DNA of 64,000 bases from Phylloscopus collybita. Lineage: Eukaryota; Chordata; Aves; Passeriformes; Phylloscopidae. Each line of letters opens with the position of its first letter. Position 1 is the first letter of the stretch. The stretch spans positions 434,001 to 498,000 of the forward strand of contig JAJNNQ010000078.1 in assembly GCA_027886175.1 (NCBI GenBank), written 5' to 3'. Under the pieces are notes generated by a model, which was not told the origin of the DNA, did not search any database, and saw only the letters and a list, made by a program, of their open reading frames with translations. Shown here piece by piece: positions 1 through 9,084 of the stretch. Both the position numbers and the translations under genes were made by a program.

Positions 1-809
1 GACAACACGTCTCTCCCCCATACTGTGATGGGTTTCCGCACCACGAAGGGACGGATGGTCGCTGTCTTCCCTATAGGACCTCGAACAGTAATCGTGAATT
101 CACTTTGCAGACATGCTGCAGCTCCCCCAAATCCTGTGAGAGGACGCACAGGTGTCACCAAATTCCAATTGCTCAGCCAAAATTCATCAGAAATCACAGT
201 GGCATCTGCTCCTGTGTCCAGTATGCCTGTAATGCGAACTGTTTTACCACGGTGTGTCAGACTGCACGTCAGCTCTGGCTCTTCATTGGTGATACGTTTT
301 ATCCAACGGACATTAGGCACCAGGCTAAAGCTCTCAAGTGGCATTTCTCGGTATCCAGCTCTCTTATTTATATTCATTGGCAATGCAATAGCAATAGCTA
401 TTGGTGTTTTTGGTTGAATTGCCATTGGAGCCTTGTAAGCAAGAGCTAAAACCATCAGCTCTTCATTACAATTTACTGAAACAACAGCTGGAAGAACTGA
501 AAGTCCAAGAATTCTATTACTGTCTTTGCCTATAATTAGAAAATCTTGTCTTTGTTGTGAAGTACCAGTAACTGCCATGGGAATGCACTCATGGCAAGAT
601 TTTTTTAAAAAATTTATCAATTTGGAAGTTGCCAGTTCACATCGTGCCCCTGGGGGTAATAAGTCCCGGTCACTTGGGAGATGGCTGGCAGTTTCACAAA
701 CTGCACCTGGCTCACGTTTTCCCCAGGGAGCTTCAGGTTGTTCAGGTGTTCCTGTGACTGAGTTGCCATTATTGGTTTTGCTACATGGGGCTGTGCGCTG
801 TAGTTTGCA
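1..809 (-). mobile_element. Class II ERV fragment: dUTPase-like then aspartic protease (partial)
   Basis: Read on the minus strand, 650-370 resembles a trimeric dUTPase: a PPGAR stretch, then a GLSVLP-type motif and a hydrophobic IAIALP end. The usual catalytic Asp region appears degenerate. Protease follows, with the active-site motif LDTGAD at 204-221 and a downstream Gly-rich segment. dUTPase immediately before protease in one frame is the known order in betaretrovirus-like pro genes. No stop occurs from 809 to 3. No LTR is visible on this side, so the insertion boundary with the family A exon (about 809) is defined only by loss of similarity to the other copies. Confidence 0.75.
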
Positions 810-2208
810 CAGCCTTGGGATGTCCTCGATGGCTTTTTGGCACTGCTCAGCCAATGCACGGCCAGCAAGGCCACCAGGGCCACCGGAGCTGCCATAGGGA
901 CTCACGAGGAGGTGCTGGATGTCCCCAAGTGTCACCAGCAGGTGACACATGGTCAGGTGGGCACTGCCCTCCCACAGCCTGTCAGCCTCAGCCACCATGG
1001 CCACCAAGGCCTCCGGGACATAGTGAGACTCCTCCTTTGTCCCCTTCAGCGCGGCCTCAATGTTCCCGAGCCGGCGCTGCAGCTCCCCGGGGAACATGGT
1101 GGCTTTGTTACATGCGGCCACCAAGTGCTCCAGCAACCCCCGGACCTCTGCCACTCGCAGTCTCCTGGTGGCTGCCCTCACCTGGCTGAGGGCCACCACG
1201 GCCTCTTCCATGGCCTCAGTGGCTGCTGCCATCCGGGCCTCATGTGCAGCCAGTGCTGAGGCCAGGGACACTGGCAGCTGCCCGGCTGCAGCCGCCAGGT
1301 TGTCTCCAGTTGTCCCCCAGCCAGCAGTCTTGTCCTGCAGGTCCCTGGCCCAGGCAGTGGTGTCCTTGTCAGTGGCTCCATCCTGCCAGCTATCACAGAG
1401 CTCCATGGCCTCCTCAGCCACCCAGAACCAGTTCTTTGCAAGCTCGTCCACTGACTCCCGCCAGGCTCTGGCTGCGGCTCTACCATCAGCCCAGGTGACC
1501 CACTGGGTGTCCCCAAGGGCCCGGCCCAGGTCAGTGACACAACGGTAGTACAGGGAGGTGAAATCGCGGTAGCCCAGGCAGATGAAATCTGGGTGGGCCA
1601 GGGTATCACAGAGGCACTCGGTGAATCTCTTCAGGTCATTGTGCAGGGACACAGGGTACACAAATGGCCACGTGCTCCTGCATGGCACAGTCACAGTGGC
1701 CACCAGCTCGCCCAGGGTGGCTACCACAGCCACCAGCACCTTCAGCACCTGGGGAGGGGGCAGTGGAGGTGGTCGGGACCTTGTGGCACTTGTGGCCTCC
1801 TGGGGTGGCCCCTCTGCCATCCCTAGGTCCCCTTTGTCCCCTCCCTGGAGGGCTCAGCTGTCCCCTCTGTCCCTTTGTCACCCCCTCATCCCTTCTGCCA
1901 CCTCCCTGCAATGGCCTGCTGTCCCCTCTGCCACCCTTGGTCCCATCCATCCCTCTGTCACCTCCTCCCTTCCTGCCACTCCCTCCTGTCCCCTTTGCGA
2001 TCCGCTTGTCCCCTCTGCCATCCCCCTGCCACCCCCTGCTGTCACCCCCCACCACTCCTCTGCCACCTCCATTGTCCCCTCTGCCACCCCCTCCCTCCCC
2101 TGCCACCCTTGGTGCCTTCCACCCCTCTGTCCCCTCTGTCACCCTGTGCCCCCCCCATCCCCTACCGCCCTCCCCAAGCTGGGATTGTCACACCTCTTGA
2201 GGCTCCAT
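1..2208 (-). CDS. Family A copy 1, chimeric with retroviral dUTPase-protease (partial)
   Basis: Unrecognised helical gene family. The start is the ATG at 2208, aligned with the other copies. Exon 1 probably ends after 5 codons at a GT donor at 2193; the 12-codon donor used by copies 2 and 3 is lost here and reading that far meets a TGA. Exon 2 starts at 1748 after a polypyrimidine-CAG acceptor and is open without a stop to the window edge (582 codons). Residues encoded by 1748-810 are family A: Ala/Leu-rich helices, a WxxxxYPxSLH-like motif, a Gly-rich GGSGGPGG-like stretch and an IEDIPRL tail. At about 809 the frame passes directly into retroviral dUTPase and protease sequence. The normal family tail and stop are absent. 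Whether the fused frame is translated is unknown; the far end is outside the window. Confidence 0.6.
1752..2172. repeat. Pyrimidine-rich intronic minisatellite of family A copy 1
   Basis: The intron consists of degenerate repeats of CCACC(C)TTGGTCCC / CCTCTGTCACCTCC units, strongly strand-biased (C/T on plus). The same composition fills the introns of copies 2 and 3. Many long shadow ORFs here come only from the biased composition. Confidence 0.7.
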
Positions 2209-2343
2209 GGCGGCTGGGGACACTCCTGAGGGAGGGGACACACCCGGGTGACACTCCAGGAACAGGCAGGTCTGGGTGCAGCCCCTCAGCCCCCACTGGT
2301 CCGGCCCCCGCGCCCACCGCTGTCACCGCCGGGGTCACAGCAA

Positions 2344-2459
2344 GGGGGGGACAGGGGACAGGGACAGGGAACAGGGACAGGGAACAGGGACAGGGGACAG
2401 GGACAGGGGACAGGGACAGGGAACAGGGACAGGGACAGGGGACAGGGACAGGGACAGGC
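2344..2459. repeat. Hexanucleotide GGGACA / GGAACA tract
   Basis: About 19 near-perfect units of (A)CAGGG lie just upstream of the copy 1 start region. G-runs of three or four separated by short spacers make the plus strand a G-quadruplex candidate. Confidence 0.85.
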
Positions 2460-2539
2460 TGAGTGTGCAGGCACTGCACGGCCCCAGAGCAGAGCCGAGG
2501 CAGAGCTCTCTGCCCTCCCACAGAGGGAGCAGGGATTGA

Positions 2540-3300
2540 TGTTCCAGGAAATCTCTTGTTTGGTTTCAACCTCTGACTTGTCGGCAGGACATCCTGTACA
2601 TCACATCCATGGATTTTATTTCTTCCTCTGGTCCCACCCTGTTGTTCCACACTCCCTGGTAAATTAATAAATTCTTCTATTGTGCTCTGGTTTCTGTCAC
2701 TGTTATCACCAGCCTGCAGATGTGGGAAACAACAGAATTGTTTTACACCAATCTCTGAGTTGGTTACAATATAAAAGTTTGTTATAATAGTTATAATATA
2801 AAAGCATTTTAGAATTGCGCAGTCTCTATTTTAATAGTTCACTAAGGCCTAGGATATAATATTGGTTATATATTAATAAAATATTATATAATCTAATATA
2901 AATCATTATAAATAATTAATATTATCACATGATATATTATATTCTAATTATAAATATAATTAGATTATAATATTATTAGATTACGGATTATAAATATAAA
3001 ATCTAATATAATATTGATTTATTATGCTACCATTTCTGTTGGCTACACACTCTCCACATAAACTGATAGATTATGTTATACCAAAAAGCAGCTGAAAGGA
3101 ATTATAAATTGCACCGTATCAAAATCGTTGTAATCAATAACAACATGCAAAAGCCGGTACATGAATGCAAAAGCCAATACTGTATTGTCCTTGATATTGT
3201 CATTTACATTGTCATTGATATTGTCATTGTCATTTATAACCCAGCTCTGCTGCCTCTCCTGCAAGGCACTGAGGGGGTTCATTCATCCCCGGCCCTGTGA
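2540..3300. repeat. Interspersed repeat R1 (AT-rich copy)
   Basis: This segment is shared with about 7050-7680, 10801-11350, 28011-28495 (inverted), 42080-42300 and 51170-51900. It contains a very AT-rich core (2770-3010) and an (ATTGTCATTGAT)n tract at 3190-3240. It looks LTR-like or ERV-derived but I cannot define termini. No coding capacity is evident. Confidence 0.6.
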
Positions 3301-3349
3301 CCCTGAGTGTCCCCAGGTGTCCCCACGTGGGGCGTCAACCTAAGAATTC

Positions 3350-3539
3350 CCATCAGGATTTGGAACAGTTTCAATGAAAAATTCCTGAAAATTCCCCAAA
3401 TTTTTCTCAAACACTGTGCAGGGAGGGGGAGGGAACAAGTGACACCAGCGATGTCCCCAGTGGAGTCAGTGCCCCAATGACACAGCAGCCTCGGGATGTC
3501 CTCGATGGCTCTTTGGCCACTGGGGCCATCATGTGTCAA
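3350..3539 (-). pseudogene. Family A 3'-end fragment
   Basis: 3482-3525 on the minus strand encodes the QRAIEDIPRLL tail found at the C-terminus of all family A copies. It is followed by the family's conserved 3' flank (3340-3480: the GGGGAATTTTC..., ATCCTGATGGGAATTC-type block). The rest of the exon is missing, so this is a truncated relic. Confidence 0.7.
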
Positions 3540-4499
3540 GTTTTCAGGGCATCTTCATTGAAGACCATGGCTATGGGCAGTTGTAAAATAAAGTCCTTTC
3601 TTGCATGGCTGAATCAGCCTCATGGGGGCAGAGGCTGTCACAGCTCGAGCCAGTAAAGTCCCCGTGTCCCCAGCAGAAGCGGTGGCATCAGCAGCAGCGT
3701 GCAGGAAGCCTTCTAACATAAAATCTCTGACACAGCCTGGCACCTGGCCGGGGTACAATGAGCCCCATCAGGCCTGAGGGTTGGCCTGCAACCTCCCAGA
3801 GCAGCTCAGTAACATTTGCCAGACAGAGCTTAGTGTGTTTAGTAAAGCAAAGGTTTTAACAAAAGATAAAGCAACAAACAATACAGAAACAAACGTCGAG
3901 CACAGCTGTCTGTGACACCTGGCTAAGACACCTGAAGAAGTGCCTGAGCACCTCTGAGCTCGTTCTTAAGTGCAGGATGATTAAGGAGGGACAATCTGCC
4001 TTACTGCCAAGAGAAGCAGCCACAGGTCCTGAGAAACCTCTCCACAGCCCAGCCAGTGCCCCTGTGCTGCCACGGGCCAGGGCCCATGAGAAGGGCACAG
4101 AACCTTCCAGCTTGACTGCCTCATATGTTCAAAGGCAAACTGAAACTCTTTTTCTTTAAACAGAATCGTTTGCTTGGGTGTGGAAATGCATTCCTGCAAG
4201 TCTCTAAGTCCCAGGCAGAAGCAGCCACAGCAGCAGGGACAGCACCCGTACTCTGTGTCCCGTGGTCCTGTCAGTCGCAGCTGCAGAAGCAACAACAACA
4301 GCAGCAGCAGCGTTTGTGATCCGTGCTCCCTGAGCCTGCCAGCCTTCCCAAAGGAGAGCATTTGATTCTATTTTTGGCCAATCAGGTAGAAACACGAGTC
4401 CAGTATTGCCTTGTCCTAAGCTAAGACTGATGTGCAACAACATTTGTAATTTCTTACACAAATTCTACACGTACAGCTCGATCTGATGAGAGCACTGAC
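3540..4499. other. No gene recognised
   Basis: A mixed-composition stretch with a short CAA/CAG-rich patch (4287-4312). I see no supported exon, LTR terminus or RNA gene. Confidence 0.5.
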
Positions 4500-4957
4500 G
4501 GGGGTGTGGGGGGGTCCCAGTCCTGGATAAGGGGGTGCACGGGGATCCCGGTACCCGGAATTGGAGATTCAAGGGTGTCCCAGTGCCCAGGAATGGGGGT
4601 TAAAGGGGGTTTCCTGCCCAGGAATGGGGGCTCAGGAGGGTCCTGGTGCCAGACAAGGGGGTACAGGGGGGGTCCCGGTGTCCGGAAATGGGCGCTGAAG
4701 GGGGTTCCTGTGCTCAGGAATTCTGAGCTCAGGGGGCTCAGCGGATTCTGATGCCCAGGAATGGGGGTTCAGGGGGGTTTCCTGCACAGCAATGGGGACT
4801 TAGGAGGGTCCCGGTCCCAGATGAGGGGGTACGGGGAGTCCCGGTGCTGGGGAAGGGGATGGAGAGGGTCACAGAACCCAAAATGGGGGTTCGGGGGGTT
4901 CCCAGAACCCGGAAATAAAAGTTCAAAGGGGTACCGGTTTCGGGGGGTCCCACTCAC

Positions 4958-5035
4958 CTTTCTCCGCGCCCCCGGGGTCCCCCAGGAGCCCCAAGAGCAG
5001 CCCCGGCCCCAGCGCTGCTCCGCTGCGGCCCCGCC
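4958..5035 (-). pseudogene. MHC class I-like leader exon, start codon lost
   Basis: The minus strand reads ALGPGLLLGLLGDPGGAEK and ends in phase 1 at a strong GTGAG donor (4957-4953). It matches the intact leader exon at 6486-6561, but the ATG position is replaced and a few codons are deleted. An upstream SXY-type promoter module is present (5102-5144). No downstream alpha-domain exon was found in the window, so it is a relic or isolated first exon. The MHC assignment rests on leader composition, phase and promoter layout. Confidence 0.45.
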
Positions 5036-5101
5036 CACAGCCCTGGCCCCGCCCCCGGAGCAGCCTCCTGCCTCGCCATTGGCGCCGGGATTTCGTGCTC
5101 G

Positions 5102-5144
5102 CCAATGGCAGCTCAAGATATCAGTGACGTCACCAGTCGCCGGG
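5102..5144 (-). promoter_or_regulatory. SXY-like module (X1, X2/CRE and Y boxes)
   Basis: Read on the minus strand: CCCGGCGACTGG (X1/RFX-like, 5144-5133), abutting TGACGTCA (X2/CRE, 5132-5125), then an inverted CCAAT box (ATTGG, 5106-5102) after an 18 bp gap. This order and spacing are characteristic of MHC class I and II promoters. It lies about 70 bp upstream of the leader-like exon at 4958-5035, in the right orientation. A second inverted CCAAT occurs at about 5084. Confidence 0.55.
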
Positions 5145-6485
5145 CAGATCCCGGTCTCGCTGGTTCGGACGCGGAAGCGAAGGCGCCCGAGGGAGCGCGC
5201 GGGGGGGGAGGGGACGGGGGAATTCCCGAGAATTCGTCTGGATCCCTCTGGATCCCCGCTGCGACCCCACTGGAGCCCTCTGAGAACCACCTGGGACCCC
5301 CTTAAGGAAGCGCCGGGAATGGGGGTTCAAGGGGTTCCAGGTTCCAGATAAGGGGGTGCAGGGGTTTTCCGGGCTGGGGAAGGGGGTACAGGGCGGTCCC
5401 GGTGCCCCGAAATGAACGTTCGAGGGGCTCTCTGTGCCCAGGAATTGCGGTTCAGGGGGGTACTGGTTCCGGGGGCAGTCACCGGTCCCTGGGCGGATCC
5501 CGGTGCCGCAGCTCGGGAGACGCGAAAGCGACCGGGGGAGCGCGGGGAGGGGGAGGGGACGGAGGAAACCCCGGGAATTGCCCTGGAGCCCCCCCGGGAC
5601 CTCCCAGGACCCCCCCAAAGGACACACAGGGGATGGAGAACTGGGGGGACGCAGAGACTGGGGGGTCTCCTGGTGTCCAAGGGTCAGGAAGCAGAACCGG
5701 GAGAGCCGGGAAGGGTCCAAGGTTCAAGGAAGGGACTGGGAGAGGCGGGATGGGGGATCCGGGGAGTCCCTGTGCCCACGAAAGGGGGGCCCGGGGGTCC
5801 CCGGTGTTGAGGGACGTGCGGTCTGGGAGCTGGGAAAGGCAGGGCTGGGGGTCCAGGGGGTCCCTGGGTCACGGGCAAGGGGGGTCTGGGGCTGGGAGAG
5901 GCGGGCGGATCCCGGGACGCAGTTGGGGAGACGCGAAAGCGAGACAGGAGGAAAGGGGAATTTCAGGGAATTCATCTGGATCCCACTGGATCTCCGCTAA
6001 GACCCCCTGGTACCCCTTTCCAGGAAGGGCCAGGAATGGAGAGCTCGGGGGACACAGAAATTTGGGAGATCTGGGGGTGCAAAAGCCGAAGACAAGGGCC
6101 GGTCTGGGCTCTGGGAAAGGCGGGATGGCCTCCAAGGGGTGCAGGGGGGTCCCAGGGCACTGACGGGGGTGCGGGGGGGTCCCAGTCCCGGATAAGGGGG
6201 GGCAGGGTGTCCCGGTGCTGGAGAAGGGAGTACAGGGGAGTCCCGTGCCCAGAAATGGGGGTTCAGGGCGAGTTTCCTTCCCGGAATTCGGGGTTCAAGG
6301 GGGTTCCGGTGCCCAGATGAGGGGGCTCAGGGGGGTCCCGGTGCCAGATCAGGGGGTACAGGGGGGTCTCGGTGCTGGGGAAGGGGATTGAGGGGGGCCA
6401 GAGGACCCAAACTGGGGGTTCATGGGGGTTCCCATGCCCAAGAATTGTGGTTCAGGGGCGTCCCGGTTTTGGGGGCCCCGCTCAC

Positions 6486-6561
6486 CTCTCGTCGCGCTCC
6501 CCGGCTCCCTCAGGAGCCCCAGGAACCCCAAGAGCAGCCCCAGCCCCAGCGCTGGAGCCAT
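6486..6561 (-). CDS. MHC class I-like leader exon (isolated first exon)
   Basis: The ATG is at 6561. It encodes a 25-residue signal peptide beginning MAPALGLGLLLGFLGLL with a typical hydrophobic core, and ends in phase 1 at a GTGAG donor (6485-6481). A phase-1 leader exon of this size is the usual first exon of MHC class I genes, and songbird class I leaders have this Leu/Gly-rich style (family knowledge). No exon 2 follows within 6.4 kb downstream, only minisatellite, so the gene is probably a truncated remnant. Other secreted or membrane proteins are possible. Confidence 0.45.
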
Positions 6562-6769
6562 CGCAGCCGTCCCTGATCGCAGCTCTGGTGCAGCTCGAGA
6601 GACGCGAAAGTGCCCGAGGGAGCAGGGGCGAGGGGAAAAGGGGAATTCCAGGGAACTCACCCGGATCCCTCCTGGGACCCCTCTGGAGCCCTCAGGGACC
6701 CACCCGGGACCCTCCTCGGCCCCGCCCTGTGGGACCCTGCCAGGGGCGCCGGGGGGCGGGACGCGGGCT

Positions 6770-6960
6770 TGTCCCCGCTCCGCTCTGCCCAATCAGCGCG
6801 CAGCCAGAACCAGGAGTGACGGCAGAACCAGCCAATCGCGGCGAGCGGCGGGCTCTGCACACGGCACGCACTCGGCTCCTTTCGCGGAACTCCGGCATTT
6901 CTCGGGAAGCTCGGCTGAGGAGCGGCCCCGGCGCTGGGCCCGGCCCGGGCGGGAGGCCCA
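6770..6960 (+). promoter_or_regulatory. CCAAT-box promoter / exon-1 fragment of the zinc-finger type
   Basis: It shares CTCTGCCCAATCAGCGCGC, GGAGTGACGGCAG, a second CCAAT, and CTCGGCTGAGGAGCGGCCC with the bidirectional zinc-finger promoters at 33 and 50 kb. The splice donor used there (GCGCAG/GTGGG) is altered here to CGCTGGGCC. It is placed head-to-head with the leader exon at 6561. Confidence 0.6.
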
Positions 6961-7049
6961 GGAACCGCTGCTGCCCGGAACCGCCGGGAGCTCGGGGGGA
7001 GCGGGGCCGGAGGGCGCTGGGAGCTGGGGGGGAGGCCGGGACTGGGAAG

Positions 7050-7680
7050 GGAAGCTGTTCCTGGTTCTGTTTATTGTTAATGCTGGAGCTGTTGTTGTTT
7101 GTTTGCCTTGTTATACATACCAGTCAAGAATTGTTATTCCTGTCCCCACATCTTTGCCTGAGAGCCCCTGAATTTTCTAAGTTATAATAATTCGGAGGGA
7201 GGGGGTTTGAATTCTCCATTCCAAGGGAGGCTCTGGCTTTCCCTGGCACACACCTGTCTTTCAAATTAACACCATTCTCTGAGTTAGTTACAATGTAAAA
7301 GTTAGTTATTATATAAAAGTTAGCTATAATAGTTATACTATAAAAGCATTTCAGCATTGTGCAGTCTCTATTTTATTATTTCGCTAACGCCTATGATAGA
7401 AAAGCAATTTATTACGTTGCCATTTCTGTCAGTTATGCAGTGCACACACAAACTGATAGATTGTGTTACACCAGAAAGCAGCTGGAAGGAATTATAAATT
7501 GCATTGTATCAAAATCATTGTGATCAATGACAACGTGCAAAAGCTGATACATGAATGTGAAAGCCAATATTGTATTGTCATTGATACTGTCATTGATATT
7601 GTCATTGATAATTGTCATTGATATTGTCATTGATATTGTCATTTATAACCCCCTCTGCTTCAGGCACCGAGGGGGCTCAT
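7050..7680. repeat. Interspersed repeat R1
   Basis: Similar to 2540-3300, 28011-28495 (inverted) and 42080-42300. It ends in a 12-bp-type tract, (TGTCATTGATAT)n, at 7580-7650. Confidence 0.65.
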
Positions 7681-7689
7681 TCACTCCCT

Positions 7690-7785
7690 GCCCCCGCATC
7701 CCTGCGTGTCCCCAAGTGTCCCCAAGTGTCCCCAAGTGTCCCCAAGTGTCCCTGAGTGTCCCTGCATGTTCCCTGAGTGTCCCCA
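7690..7785. repeat. 11-bp minisatellite (TGTCCCCAAG/TGTCCCTGAG)
   Basis: About eight tandem units follow R1. The inverse type (GGGACACTCA) occurs at 27890-27985 beside the other family A 3' flank. Confidence 0.8.
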
Positions 7786-7789
7786 CTGA

Positions 7790-8062
7790 TGTCACCCCAG
7801 GAATTCCCATCAGGATTTGGGACAGTTTCAATGCAAATTCCTGGAAAATTCCCCAAATTTGTCTCAAATCCCACGCAGTGAAGGGGAGGGGACAAGTGAC
7901 ACCAGTGATATCCCCAATGATGTCATCACAGCCCCAATGATGTCACAGCAGTGACATCACTGTCCCCCAGCAGCCTCGGGATGCCCTCGATGGCTCTTTG
8001 GCACCGCTCGGCCCCCGTGCAGTGAGCGGGGCCACCAGGGCCACCGGAGCCACCACAGGGAC
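7790..8062 (-). pseudogene. Family A 3'-end fragment cut by an LTR
   Basis: The conserved family 3' flank lies at 7790-7960. 7963-8062 on minus encodes SPCGGSGGPGGP...ERCQRAIEGIPRLL, the family A C-terminus. The exon stops abruptly at 8062 where LTR type C begins. The upstream part of this copy is not found. Confidence 0.75.
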
Positions 8063-8590
8063 TTGGGATAAATGTGAATAAAATAAACAACAAATTTAAA
8101 ATTTAGCAGCAATTTTAATAAAAATTTAATATACAAAAATTTGGCAATGATTGTTTAAATCTGGTTAAGGTTCTGATAAGGCAGAAGCAAAACCGACCGG
8201 GGTACGGGGAGGGCTTCTCACCCCACCTCAGGCACAAAACAGAGCAATTCAAACTACACTGATCTACTGTCTGCTGATACAGATCCATCAATGTGTCCTG
8301 TAAGCTTCCTCCTATTTCTGATTTAAAAATCTACATCGCTGCACTTCATGGCACATGCTTCACTTGTTGCCAGGGTCTCTTCTGTCTTCTTTGGGTGCTC
8401 TTTGGGGTGAAGGCTCACAGTCTTCCTCATTGTCCTCTGAATAACCTCTCTTATTACACATGTGTATTAAGCTTGTATTATGTAAGCCAATACCAAGTTT
8501 GACCATTAAGACAATAAATCCCATATAATTAACAATTTTCCTGGAGTTTCACCAACTTTCCCTGTTTTACGGGTAAATTTAGCTTTAGTC
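8063..8590. mobile_element. LTR type C
   Basis: Similar to 18376-18928 and, inverted, to about 17090-17588. It includes the ATTAAGCTTGTATTATGTAAGC and AATAAATCCCATATAATTAAC blocks. It disrupts the family A fragment at 8062. A 126 bp piece of the same LTR lies at 8937-9062. Orientation is uncertain. 8591-8755 is an AT-rich unassigned segment. Confidence 0.6.
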
Positions 8591-8755
8591 TTATCTCAGT
8601 TTCTTCCTGTATTCTACTCTCTCATGAACATCTGCAGGAGAAAGGAGGGACCCCCTCCCTCTTCTCTTTAACACTGTACTTTTAATTACAATTTTATTTT
8701 AAAATCCTGATTACTGTTTCAATTTTGTCAGCATTCCTATTTATCACAGCTGTTT

Positions 8756-8936
8756 ATCACACCGAGTGTCCCCAGTGACGTCACCCCAGGAATTCCCATC
8801 AGGATTTGGGACAGTTTCAATGAAAATTTCCTGAAAGTTCCCCAAATTTGTCCCAAACACTGTGCAGGGAGAGGGGAGGGGAAAAGTGACACCAGCGATG
8901 TTCCTGATGATGTCATCACCCCAGTGATGTCTTCCT
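8756..8936 (-). other. Family A conserved 3' flank
   Basis: Matches the downstream flank of every other family copy (3340-3480, 7790-7930, 11350-11440, 16730-16850, 27760-27890). It contains the ATCCTGATGGGAATTCC and CCCAAATTTGTC-type blocks. It is probably 3' UTR or downstream sequence of copy 2, separated from it by the LTR piece at 8937-9062. Confidence 0.6.
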
Positions 8937-9084
8937 CGTTGTCCTTGGAATAACCTCTCTTATAACACAGGTGTATTAAGCTTGTATTATGTAAGCAAAT
9001 ACCAAGTTTGACCATTAAGACAATAAATCCCATATAATTAACAATTTTCCTGGGGTTTCACCAACTGGTGTCACAGCGGTGACA

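Larger units (their letters stand above)
4500..6470. repeat. Degenerate G-rich minisatellite array around MHC-like fragments
   Basis: Irregular 30-35 bp units resembling CCAGGAATGGGGGTTCAGGGGGGTCCCGGTG are repeated through the segment, interleaved with four copies of a promoter-like block (about 5140-5310, 5480-5650, 5895-6060, 6580-6740). Each block has a GACGCGAAAG / GACGCGGAAG motif and a GGATCCCGG-type motif. All long ORFs here are composition artefacts. Confidence 0.65.

Noticed and set aside
1875..2462. Long Pro/Cys/His-rich and Gly/Arg-rich frames in family A introns and the MHC-like minisatellite
   Set aside because: They arise from biased tandem repeats lacking stops; several frames on both strands are open at once.
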